Source: Deltaproteobacteria bacterium
GTDB lineage: Bacteria; Acidobacteriota; Thermoanaerobaculia; Multivoradales; JAHZIX01
Length of the DNA stretch: 64,000 nucleotides
Direction of reading: 5' to 3'
Assembly (NCBI GenBank): GCA_022601195.1
Contig: JAHZIX010000050.1
Span: forward strand, 1 to 64,000
The notes below the pieces were generated by a model. The model was not told the origin of the DNA, did not search any database, and saw nothing but the letters and a program-made list of their open reading frames with translations. Shown here in pieces: positions 43,374-51,745 of this stretch. Numbering within the stretch: position 1 is the first letter of the stretch; every line of letters begins with the position of its first letter. Position numbers and translations under genes: made by a program.

Positions 43374-44543
43374 TCACTTGGCCCCTCGGCCTTCGAACTC
43401 ACTCAACAAATCCAGGGTCAGCTCATCCACCGCGGCGCGGTCGATGTCGGCGGGGAGAGAGGTCTCCTGGACCGCCGCCCGGATTCGTGCCTGAAGCCCC
43501 TCCGCCTGCTCCAACAACCGGTCGTATTCCCAGGCGCCTTGCCGAATCGAGTTGAGCTCCTCCGCATCTGGCCGACGAATGAGGAGGTCGCCGGTCTGCA
43601 AGGCCTCGAGTCCCATGCGCATGAGGCGGACGAGGTGCATGGCATGTTTGGTGTCGTAGCCAAACTTTCTTTCCAGCTCGGCTCGATCTCGATTCCGGTG
43701 GCCCTTCCACGCCTGGTAGGACTGCCAGTGCTTCAGCGCCGCTCGGTACTTCCGCTCGGCGTTCAGGGTGGAGATGACTTCCGGCGGCAGACTCACGGCC
43801 CGGCCGGCCACCGCGCGAATTCTTTCTTCCAGCTCCTCCTCCTTGGCCCCCAGGGAGTCGACCCAGAATGCCCGAAGGTTCTGCTTGAGCGCGCTTCGGT
43901 CCGGCCCCGGGAGATCCGTGGCATCGAAACCATAATCGCGCAGCTTCTCCTCAATGCCCTGCCCGATGCGCCGCTGGTCGTCCTGGTTCAGGGTCGAGGT
44001 TTCCGGAAGACCGAAGTCCTGCCTGGAGGGCTTGGCCTTGGGCGGAGTCAGCAGCCAACCCCGGTGAGTTTTGATGCGCTTCAACTGCGCCAGGGCGTAG
44101 CCCAGGAAGGTCTGTTGAACCTTCTGGGTCAGGAACCGATGCCGCTGTTCATGGAGACGCCGCCACCAGGGCGTCTCGAACACCCAATCCCTCTCGTCCG
44201 CAAAGAGGATCTCCAGAAAATTCGGGTTGGCCACCGCCAGCAGCCCAACAAACTTCCCCAGGTCGAAGACCACGGACTCCACTTTCGTTTCCAGCGCCGC
44301 CGATGCCGTGGGATGGCGGAGGAGTCTCTCCCGAACGGTGGTCCACAACTCCCCTTCCAAAGGAGCCTCCGACTGCTCGAACTTCTCGAATAGGGAGAGG
44401 CGAACCTTCAGGGGAGCGATGCACACCCCGCGCAAATCCACATCGGACCCAGCCCGGGCCGTGCCATGGGCTTGGCTCCCGGCCAAGGTCACGAAAATCG
44501 TATGAGCCGCCACATCGAACATCAGCCGCGAGCCTCCTGCCAT
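43374..44543 (-). CDS. nucleotidyltransferase (COG3541-like), second of pair
   Basis: 389 residues. Pol-beta-type motif GSQAHGTARAGSDVDLRG near residue 22-38, with the paired acidic residues that bind metal and nucleotide. The rest is helical, with a Lys/Arg-rich part (RKYRAALKHWQSYQAWKGHRNR). It overlaps the upstream nucleotidyltransferase by 22 bases, so the two are translated together. The family is annotated as predicted nucleotidyltransferase; some members are linked by genome context to RNA repair. Here it ends the restriction-related island. Confidence 0.75.
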   Translation of the reverse strand: MAGGSRLMFDVAAHTIFVTLAGSQAHGTARAGSDVDLRGVCIAPLKVRLSLFEKFEQSEAPLEGELWTTVRERLLRHPTASAALETKVESVVFDLGKFVGLLAVANPNFLEILFADERDWVFETPWWRRLHEQRHRFLTQKVQQTFLGYALAQLKRIKTHRGWLLTPPKAKPSRQDFGLPETSTLNQDDQRRIGQGIEEKLRDYGFDATDLPGPDRSALKQNLRAFWVDSLGAKEEELEERIRAVAGRAVSLPPEVISTLNAERKYRAALKHWQSYQAWKGHRNRDRAELERKFGYDTKHAMHLVRLMRMGLEALQTGDLLIRRPDAEELNSIRQGAWEYDRLLEQAEGLQARIRAAVQETSLPADIDRAAVDELTLDLLSEFEGRGAK

Positions 44544-45316
44544 GTCTCGAACCGAGCCCGCAAAACGAGATCCTCCAAAGCCGCCACGGTGGTCGGCTCC
44601 TCCGGTAGGGCGCTACGGGCATGAGCCTCTTGCAACAGGTCATCCAGGCCCCTCAGAGCCTTGAGATGGCTCTCCAATTCCGACTCCTCCAGCAGCATCT
44701 TCTCGGTCCCCTGCTGTTTTCGCTGGATCAGCTCCTCCACCATGGGCAATGGGAAGGCGTCGAGCAGGGCCGAGATATTCGAGCAAACCTCACCGGATCG
44801 CATCAGGTGGATTCCCGTCAGCAGCACCCGGTAGGCATAGAGGAGATGCTTCACCGTCGCCCCGGGCTCCCCCAACCGCTCCACGCGGCCCCGGGCAAAC
44901 CCCCGGTAATGGCGCACCGTGGGCCGGGTCAGGCAACCCTTGCCAATCTCCTTGAGCTCCTCGAAGATGGGAGTCTCAACAACCACCAGTGGGGAGTAGA
45001 GCTGCTCCAGGACGTAGCCATTGTGATTCGTCATCAGCCGCGCGAACTTCCGCAGGTCATGGGCCACCCAATCCAGCTCGATGGCTCCAACGTCTTCGAT
45101 GGTGATGGTCTCGGCAGGCGGGTCCAATCCCAACAGGGCCGCCGCTGGCAGCAGAAACGCGCCGCGCAGGTCGACGTCGCTGTCAGGAGAGGCAAAGCCG
45201 TAGAGATGCGCTCCGCTGATGGTGGCGAAGACCGGCTCCGGCCCTTTGCGGGCGATGGCGGCCAGGGAGTCGCGGTCGAGGGATTGCCAGATGGTGGAGA
45301 TGTGGTGGGGGTGCAT
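44522..45316 (-). CDS. nucleotidyltransferase (COG3541-like), first of pair
   Basis: 264 residues from ATG 45316; a TTG at 45373 would add 19 residues and neither start has a good ribosome site. Motif GAHLYGFASPDSDVDLRGAFL is the same fold as in its neighbour, with a conserved ELDWVAHDLRKFARLM helix and VKHLLYAYRVLLTGIHLM. The two proteins are clearly paralogous over the first 150 residues. The pair could form a heterodimer acting on RNA or protein; the target is unknown. Confidence 0.72.
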   Translation of the reverse strand: MHPHHISTIWQSLDRDSLAAIARKGPEPVFATISGAHLYGFASPDSDVDLRGAFLLPAAALLGLDPPAETITIEDVGAIELDWVAHDLRKFARLMTNHNGYVLEQLYSPLVVVETPIFEELKEIGKGCLTRPTVRHYRGFARGRVERLGEPGATVKHLLYAYRVLLTGIHLMRSGEVCSNISALLDAFPLPMVEELIQRKQQGTEKMLLEESELESHLKALRGLDDLLQEAHARSALPEEPTTVAALEDLVLRARFETWQEARG

Positions 45317-45538
45317 GGGGGGGATTGTGTCACTGCTGGCGGACTCCGTTTGTCGGATGCTGCGGAGAATCAACGCGAGACAGGAGTATCTTAGGGATAC
45401 TCTCTGCCAGAAGGCCTTGCCTGCTGATTCTCGATTCTAGACCTGGACCAGGCACTCCTAACGAAAGAGAGATGCCGAGGTACTCGGCCAAGTAGTGAGC
45501 ATTCGAGGCGGCAAACAAAATCAACCGTGCCTTCCGCT

Positions 45539-46312
45539 CTAGCACCAGATCATCCCTTCTAGATGAATGCTCTCCCCAGAGGTTTGCCCCAATCGGGCAA
45601 ACTCGTTCCTGCGCTCGAACATCTTGAGGGCGGAGACTGCGGCATCGAACGCATCGTCGGAACAGGTTGCTTTGGTTCGGTGCAAGTCCTCAAGCTCTGA
45701 GTACTTCTCCAGGTGATTCATCCGGTCCTCGAGAGAAGATTTCGTAACTCCTGGATAGAAAAGTCGCGGGTAGATCTCGACGACGAATGGCATGCTCGGC
45801 TCGTCAAAGGGCCAAATCTTGAATCCTGCTTCCCTAAGGTCGTGGAGTATTGGCATTCCTCGTATTGACCCAGGCCCGACTTGGGTTGCACCAACGAGTT
45901 TGAAAACAGTTTCCGGCCTCTGGCCTTCTTTCCTGAGTGCCTCTTCGGTGGCTCGGTATGCCTTCTGGGCCTCACTGTTCCACCCTCCCTTGGTAAAGAA
46001 AGGGCGCCGTAGCTCGGTGAGCCAAGCTTCTCCTTCTCTGCTGACGTATTCCCAGAACTCGGGAGCATTGGAGCACCCCTTGCTTTGGACGAACCAGGAA
46101 GGGAAGGAAAAGGCGAAGTCCAAACCAACAACGAAGTTGGGGTCCTTCTCGCGCTCTTCGATGAGCCAATCGCGGACCTGTTCACGACTTCGACCATCCT
46201 CGAGAGTGGTCAGTCCGGTAGGTCCGACCACCGCAGCCCAGATCTTCTTCCTGAATTGCCTCTTCGCTCCCGACCAATCGACTGCGATCACTCGTTGAGG
46301 AATCCCGCGCAT
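45539..46312 (-). CDS. DUF429 (RNase H-like fold) protein
   Basis: 257 residues. Begins VIAVDWSGAKR with the first Asp of the RNase H-like fold, followed by VGLDFAFSFP, KLVGATQVGPGSIRGMPILHDLRE, VEIYPRLFYP and a late SDDAFDAAVSALKMF. This arrangement of acidic residues is typical for DUF429, predicted nucleases. AGAGGAG precedes the ATG. It is the last of the restriction-related genes on this strand, 56 bases after the DUF3883 gene. A nuclease role is by family; the target is unknown. Confidence 0.8.
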   Translation of the reverse strand: MRGIPQRVIAVDWSGAKRQFRKKIWAAVVGPTGLTTLEDGRSREQVRDWLIEEREKDPNFVVGLDFAFSFPSWFVQSKGCSNAPEFWEYVSREGEAWLTELRRPFFTKGGWNSEAQKAYRATEEALRKEGQRPETVFKLVGATQVGPGSIRGMPILHDLREAGFKIWPFDEPSMPFVVEIYPRLFYPGVTKSSLEDRMNHLEKYSELEDLHRTKATCSDDAFDAAVSALKMFERRNEFARLGQTSGESIHLEGMIWC

Positions 46313-46367
46313 TCTCTGCTCCTCTCTGCTCTTCGCCGACTTGCCTCACCTAGGCCTTCGTTCGAAG

Positions 46368-47597
46368 TCATTCAACCGATGGACACACTCTCACTTCGTA
46401 GTTCCTCGGGCGAAGGGCTTCCGGAGGGAGCTCCTTGGCTGGAAACTCATGAATGCATGGGCCTTCTGAATCCAAGCCGGTCACCAAAGCGAAGGTGTAG
46501 TTCTTCAGCCTGGTGCTCCAATACAGCTCGTTCTCGGACAGGAAGAACTTCAGGCCTCTCTTGCGGGTTGCTGCGGCTTTGACTTCGATGGGTTTGGGTT
46601 CGCCATCGGCAGTGAAGGATGCAATGTCATATCCAAGCGCCGGTCGATTGCTCACATCTTTCACGTCGGCTGCGAGATCTTCTCGGCCACCTTCTTTCAG
46701 CCTCCTCTGCTCTGCTTCCAGTACGACTAGCTGTGCAAGAGCTCCAATTCGCTGTCGACCAAGATTGAGACGTTCAAAGTCCACTACCTCTGCTGGGCGT
46801 TCTGAACTACGTTCGCGTGGGGGAAAGTCTGCGGCTTCCGGCGCGATACGGATGTAGGTGGCTTCGCCCACTCGCTCTTGCTCAAATCCTTTGGCCCTAG
46901 CGAGCATCCAACAGAAGGAGTGTGCGTCGATGAGCCGAGCCACGGGAGCATCGACCTGAGCTAAACAAGCCTGAACAGCTCGGAGCCTCCGCAGATAGCT
47001 CTGGTAGTTCTCCCAACTGCATTGATGGGAAAGCCTTAGAGGAATCTCAAGCAGGTCGAAGGCTTTCTCGAACGTCTCTGCTCTTGCCGGCATGAACTGA
47101 TCCCAGTCACGGATGAAAAAGAAGTAAGAGACAATGTCGTACCGCTTACCGAGCAGTTGTACAAATCGGCCGAAAGCTTCCGCCAGAGAAGAGCCCTCGC
47201 AATAGAACTCGTAGAAGAGCTGCTCCGCTGTCTTCAGAGTCGCGGGGTCTTCCTTCGCGAGGTAGAGCTTCTGGTGGGAGCGAGATGCTTCTCCTCGGCG
47301 AGAGTCCCATTCGACCAAGTTATTGCGGTTGTCTTTGCCCTCGTTGATCTCGACGGCCTCTAGGACTCTGCGAAGAATTTTCCCAGTCCCGATGTCAAAC
47401 TTCTGCCAAGTTCCGCTAGCGAGTCTACGTCTCGCCTCGTGGAAAACGTATTCCTTGTAGCCTTCCTCACGGTGAGCATGGCCAGATTGAAAGTTTTCGA
47501 ATGGCCCCTCGGAGTCAGGATGCTCCTCCACGATTTGGAGGAAGCGTTCATACTGACGGACAAAGGTGCTAATCGGCAGTTCAAACTCTGCTGACAT
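46368..47597 (-). CDS. DUF3883 restriction-like protein
   Basis: 409 residues. N-terminal part (about 1-280) is helical and unrecognised. The C-terminal region LGYDIASFTADGEPKPIEVKAAATRKRGLKFFLSENELYWS is a DUF3883 domain: Asp and an ExK motif in a restriction-endonuclease fold. AGGAAA precedes the ATG. It lies 56 bases after the Mrr-like gene in the same direction. DUF3883 proteins occur in many defence islands as DNA-cutting parts. Role here is inferred. Confidence 0.8.
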   Translation of the reverse strand: MSAEFELPISTFVRQYERFLQIVEEHPDSEGPFENFQSGHAHREEGYKEYVFHEARRRLASGTWQKFDIGTGKILRRVLEAVEINEGKDNRNNLVEWDSRRGEASRSHQKLYLAKEDPATLKTAEQLFYEFYCEGSSLAEAFGRFVQLLGKRYDIVSYFFFIRDWDQFMPARAETFEKAFDLLEIPLRLSHQCSWENYQSYLRRLRAVQACLAQVDAPVARLIDAHSFCWMLARAKGFEQERVGEATYIRIAPEAADFPPRERSSERPAEVVDFERLNLGRQRIGALAQLVVLEAEQRRLKEGGREDLAADVKDVSNRPALGYDIASFTADGEPKPIEVKAAATRKRGLKFFLSENELYWSTRLKNYTFALVTGLDSEGPCIHEFPAKELPPEALRPRNYEVRVCPSVE

Positions 47598-47652
47598 GTC
47601 TTTTTCCTATGTCTTGATTTGATTCGGGGCCAAAGGAAACAGATAGGCCTTC

Positions 47653-48699
47653 CTATTCATCATCCTTCACTGCTACGGCCCAGATGCGCTTCAGAGGCAA
47701 CTCGGCTTTGAGCTCTTCGTCCAGGCGGTCGTAGACAGCGAAGAGAGCTTCGAGTAGCTCTTTCTGGGACCAGAGTCGCATGCGGAAGAAGCTAGAGGCC
47801 AGCTCCTTCTGAACGTTGCTCTTGAAACCGCTCCAAGAGACGAAGAGGCCTTCTTGGGCGCCGAATTTGGTGACAGCACCAATGAGTTTGTCGACAGTGG
47901 GGCGGTCGATGGGTGTGCTTTCGGACTTCACTTCGACACAGAGCCGGGGGCTGCCAAAGCCTAAGGGACCAGCGCCAGCTAGGATATCGACACCACCGTC
48001 GGCCCCTTCCGGGCTGCGGTAGGTCGTGTAGCCCTGGGCCTGGAGGATGCCGTCGACAAGACGGGCTAGCTGGTGACCCTTGAAGCGGGCGTTGATGAGC
48101 TGGGCGATCTGATCGCCGGCCAGCTCTTCCACGTCGGTGTCATCCGTCTCACTATCGCCGGAGGCGGCCACGGCTGGAGTCGGGCTGCGGATGACGGAGC
48201 GCATGGTCTCCGGTTTCCAATCGTTGGCACGCATGGCCTCGATGCGGGCTTCGGCGTTATTGCGTTGGACGCGACAGAGGGTGAGAAAGGCGCCGAAGGT
48301 ATGAAGCAGGTCCTGGCCGAAGTGGGAGCGAGGGATGGCCTCGCCGATCCACCGAACCGGACGCCAGTGGAAGTAGGGGTCCGGTCCGTCCGGCTCGAAG
48401 TGATAGCCGCCGGTTATCTCTCCGATCTGGAGTGCCCGCTGGGTCTTCAGCGGCAGAACGACGAGGTCCCCCGCCTGCATGTTGTTGACAAACGGCCAGA
48501 TCTGGCTGACCCAGTTAAGGATCCGCTTGGGCTTGGAGTCCGGATTCCGGGCGTTGAGAGCATCCGTCAGCTCGGCCCGGTCTTCTAGCTTCGAGAGGTC
48601 CACGTCAAGCTCGTCCCAGGTGACGTACACCCGGTTTTCTTGGATGAACTTCTGTTCGTATTCTCCGTGCGAACCGGCACGGACTAGCCAGACTGCCAT
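47653..48699 (-). CDS. Mrr-like endonuclease with EVE-like N-terminal domain
   Basis: 348 residues. N-terminal 150 (MAVWLVRAGSHGEYEQKFIQ; MQAGDLVVLPLKTQRALQIGEITGGY) resemble a COG4127/EVE-type reader of modified bases. The C-terminal part has the Mrr catalytic layout: LVDGILQAQGYTTYRSPEGADGGVDILAG, then CVEVKSES (D and ExK). AGGAG precedes the ATG, 9 bases after the hsdS stop. Type IV restriction enzymes of this type cut modified DNA. It is co-transcribed with the type I system. Confidence 0.82.
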   Translation of the reverse strand: MAVWLVRAGSHGEYEQKFIQENRVYVTWDELDVDLSKLEDRAELTDALNARNPDSKPKRILNWVSQIWPFVNNMQAGDLVVLPLKTQRALQIGEITGGYHFEPDGPDPYFHWRPVRWIGEAIPRSHFGQDLLHTFGAFLTLCRVQRNNAEARIEAMRANDWKPETMRSVIRSPTPAVAASGDSETDDTDVEELAGDQIAQLINARFKGHQLARLVDGILQAQGYTTYRSPEGADGGVDILAGAGPLGFGSPRLCVEVKSESTPIDRPTVDKLIGAVTKFGAQEGLFVSWSGFKSNVQKELASSFFRMRLWSQKELLEALFAVYDRLDEELKAELPLKRIWAVAVKDDE

Positions 48700-48708
48700 A
48701 GGGTTCTC

Positions 48709-50310
48709 CTAAGCCTTATCGGGTTGCGAGAGAAGGCGGGAATTCTTCTTCGATGGAGTGCCCCCTCCCACGGTTGCCTTCTTCCTCCGGCCGCGGCCTT
48801 TCTTCACGGGGAAAGCGGCTTCACCCTCGCAACCGATCCGTTCGAGGAGGACAGAGGCGGACTCTTCGTTGGGATCTTGATTGACAAGCCTTCCTTTGAA
48901 GGCTCTATAGAGTACGGCTGAATCAAGTTCCTTTAGCAGCGCAGACGTCCTCCCCATTTGGTCTGACTTAGCCCTCGATACTCCCAAACTCCTATCAAGA
49001 CGCTGGATTACAGCCTCCTGCTCCGATTCAGGTGCCAATGCGACGGGAGTAGCTAGAAGATCTGGCTTGAGTATTCTTGGGACAGTCGATCCACGGGTTC
49101 CAAATCTTTCGAGGTGCCGTCGCGCGTGATTCCCATAAAGGGCATGCATCACATAACGGTTGTCAGAAATAGCAGTTTGACAAGCAAAGACACGGCGACT
49201 CAGGAGATAAGTTTGATCGGCTGGAAAGATCGCTGACTCACCAACTGGTGCTTCTGTGGTCACAACTAGGTCTCCGGCGCACGGCAATCCCCTGGTAGTC
49301 CATTGATCGAAAGTCTCCTGGGTGACGAAGCCAGATGCTCCAACTTTCACCCAATCATGTTTGATAGCAGCAGATGACAAGAGAGGAATGCCCGACTCAG
49401 ATTTCGGAGGAGTTCTCCCTCGATAATCAATAACGGAGAAAGTAACCGCTCCAAGGGTAGTCCAACACCATCCCTCCGGCAGCTCAGGAAGGTCTTCGAC
49501 ATTTGGGGCGAAAGGCTCCTTGTACCTCGACTTCCACTTATCGTTCTTCGGAACCTTGCCCTTCGCCTTCATTTTCTCCAGCTCAGCCTGCTCCCAACGC
49601 TTGCGGCGTTCATCAAGAATGCGTTCGAGGAGGACAGAGGCAGGCTCGACACCTGAGTTCTGGGCGCGCCAGTCGGCCGTGAGGTCGCCGCGAAAAGCCG
49701 CGGCCAAGACGGATCGGCGGAATTTGTCGAGGAGAGGTGGAATGGCTTCCAGAGCTGTGCGGGCGCGCTGGCTGCGTTCCTGGAGGGATTCGATCTTGGC
49801 GACAATGCGGCGTTGTTCGTTGAGGGGAGGGACCGGGATCTCTAGATCGGCGAATCGACCGGCACCAAGGTGTGCAATATTTGTCGTCCACTTCGCTATC
49901 TCTTGAAAACGTCCTGATCTCAGGTAGTGCTGGAAGACCACAATCGCAAACTGGGACAGCATGCCAGGAAAAGCTCTAAACCGTACCAACGTATTCTGAA
50001 AACATGCACCAGGAACCTCACCGCGGTAAATCGCCGGTCTCCCGACCAAATCCAGACTCTGTCCTTCATTGAGAAGAATGTCTCCAGGAATCAATCGATA
50101 TCTCTCGAATTCCACGGGATCGAAGTTCATTTCGAGAATATCGCTCGTATCGATCCGGGCTTCATAGACATTGGCAACTCGAAGGTATGGCCTCATATGA
50201 GGACCTGAATGGTATTTTGGAGACCGCTGGCGCCCCAACTTCACCTGCCCAACCTCTTTGACTCTTGCCCAAGCCCAACCCTCGGGCACACTAGTGCACG
50301 AAGTGCTCAA
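48709..50310 (-). CDS. hsdS: type I restriction-modification specificity subunit
   Basis: 533 residues. Two target-recognition domains (about 8-190 and 280-455), each ending in a conserved helical region (NEQRRIVAKIESLQERSQRARTALEA; ESEQEAVIQRLDRSLGVSRAKSDQM), the usual HsdS layout. It sets the DNA sequence recognised. The start is TTG 50310, overlapping the hsdM stop (TTGA). The C-terminal 45 residues are basic (KKGRGRRKKATVGGG). Confidence 0.92.
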   Translation of the reverse strand: MSTSCTSVPEGWAWARVKEVGQVKLGRQRSPKYHSGPHMRPYLRVANVYEARIDTSDILEMNFDPVEFERYRLIPGDILLNEGQSLDLVGRPAIYRGEVPGACFQNTLVRFRAFPGMLSQFAIVVFQHYLRSGRFQEIAKWTTNIAHLGAGRFADLEIPVPPLNEQRRIVAKIESLQERSQRARTALEAIPPLLDKFRRSVLAAAFRGDLTADWRAQNSGVEPASVLLERILDERRKRWEQAELEKMKAKGKVPKNDKWKSRYKEPFAPNVEDLPELPEGWCWTTLGAVTFSVIDYRGRTPPKSESGIPLLSSAAIKHDWVKVGASGFVTQETFDQWTTRGLPCAGDLVVTTEAPVGESAIFPADQTYLLSRRVFACQTAISDNRYVMHALYGNHARRHLERFGTRGSTVPRILKPDLLATPVALAPESEQEAVIQRLDRSLGVSRAKSDQMGRTSALLKELDSAVLYRAFKGRLVNQDPNEESASVLLERIGCEGEAAFPVKKGRGRRKKATVGGGTPSKKNSRLLSQPDKA

Positions 50311-51743
50311 GCCGGGACCTCCCCGCCGTCAAGCAACTCGCCCAAAGCCTCCATCTCCTCCATCGCCACCCGAAGATTCGCCATGATCTCCGCCGCGATT
50401 TCTTCCGGTTCAGGCAAGTCCTCAGCGTGGTCAGCTTTGTCGTCCCGGAGCCAAGAAAGGTCGAGGTTATCGCCACGAGCGGCGATAACCTTTCTCGTGA
50501 ACGACCGGAAGCGTCCTTCCTCACCCTGGTCCACCCGAGGGCTCTGCCCTAACGGGTCGTCACCAAATGCCACCTCGAAGTCGGCGAAGTACTGACGCTT
50601 GAGGGGATTGCGTTTGCCAAAACTCTCCATGTTGGTGCGAAGGTCGTATACCCAGACTGTTTTGGTATTGCCCTTGTCCTTTTTCTCGCCTCGGCGAAAA
50701 AAGAGAACGTTGGTCTTGACACCCTGCGCGTAGAAGATCCCAGTAGGCAAGCGCAGGATAGTGTGAAGATCACACTTGTCCATCAGGTCGGCGCGAATCT
50801 TCGCTCCAACGCCCTCTTCAAAAAGCACATTATCCGGCAGTACCACTGCTGCCCTTCCACCGGGTTTGAGTCCACGGTAGATGTGCTGCAGGAAAGCGAG
50901 CTGTTTGTTACTCGTCGGAAACGTGAAGTCGTCCCGGGTTGGCCGACCGCCGCCACGTTTCGTACCGAAAGGGGGATTAGTGAGAATCACGTCAGCGTCG
51001 CCCAGACGGGCGCCCAGGGGCGCAAGGCTATCCCCCAGGAGGATATCTCCTTCGATTCCGTGGAGCAGGGCGTTCATCAGGCATAGCCGGTGGGCTCCTG
51101 GCACCAACTCGACCCCATAGAAGGCCTCGCGGCGCTGGAAGTTCTGCTGCGGCACCTTCAAATCAAAGAGGCCACTGGTGTTCTCCTTGACGTAGCGGTC
51201 CGCAGCAATCAGAAAACCGCCGGTGCCGCAGGCCGGATCCTGCACCCTCTCCCCAGCCTGAGGCTGAACACAGGCCACCATGCAATCGATCAAAGGCCGA
51301 GGCGTGAAGTATTGCCCCGCTCCGGACTTCTTCTCACTGGCGTTGCGTTCCAGAAGGCCCTCGTACATGTCGCCGAGGCCCTCCTCGCGGGCGCTGTACC
51401 AATCAAGGGCATCGATGTCTGTAACAAGCTTCCCTAAGTTGCGGGCCTGGCGTAGGGAGGTCGAGGCGTCGGCGAAGATGGACTGCACCCGCCCTTTCGT
51501 CTCAGTACCCAAATGGAGAAGCAAACCCTTGTAGAAGTTCAGCTGCTCGACACCGTCTTTGGACTCGAGATCCCGCCAGCGGTAGCCCTTCGGCAGGCGT
51601 TCTTCCTGGTCCGTCTCTTCCATCATCTTGAGGAAGAGCAGCCAGGTGAGCTCAGTCACGTAATCCTGGTAGGTGATGCCGTCGTCTCGTAGGACGTGGC
51701 AAAGGGACCAGAGCTTCTTGACGATATCTTGGGTCGTGGACAT
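50307..51743 (-). CDS. hsdM: type I restriction-modification DNA methyltransferase
   Basis: 478 residues. N-terminal helical HsdM domain, then an N6-adenine methyltransferase: QDPACGTGGFL (SAM binding, about residue 170) and DVILTNPPFG (catalytic, about residue 255). It methylates adenine at the site chosen by HsdS. Starts 2 bases after hsdR ends. The gene order R-M-S with overlaps shows one operon. Confidence 0.94.
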   Translation of the reverse strand: MSTTQDIVKKLWSLCHVLRDDGITYQDYVTELTWLLFLKMMEETDQEERLPKGYRWRDLESKDGVEQLNFYKGLLLHLGTETKGRVQSIFADASTSLRQARNLGKLVTDIDALDWYSAREEGLGDMYEGLLERNASEKKSGAGQYFTPRPLIDCMVACVQPQAGERVQDPACGTGGFLIAADRYVKENTSGLFDLKVPQQNFQRREAFYGVELVPGAHRLCLMNALLHGIEGDILLGDSLAPLGARLGDADVILTNPPFGTKRGGGRPTRDDFTFPTSNKQLAFLQHIYRGLKPGGRAAVVLPDNVLFEEGVGAKIRADLMDKCDLHTILRLPTGIFYAQGVKTNVLFFRRGEKKDKGNTKTVWVYDLRTNMESFGKRNPLKRQYFADFEVAFGDDPLGQSPRVDQGEEGRFRSFTRKVIAARGDNLDLSWLRDDKADHAEDLPEPEEIAAEIMANLRVAMEEMEALGELLDGGEVPA

Positions 51744-51745
51744 GC

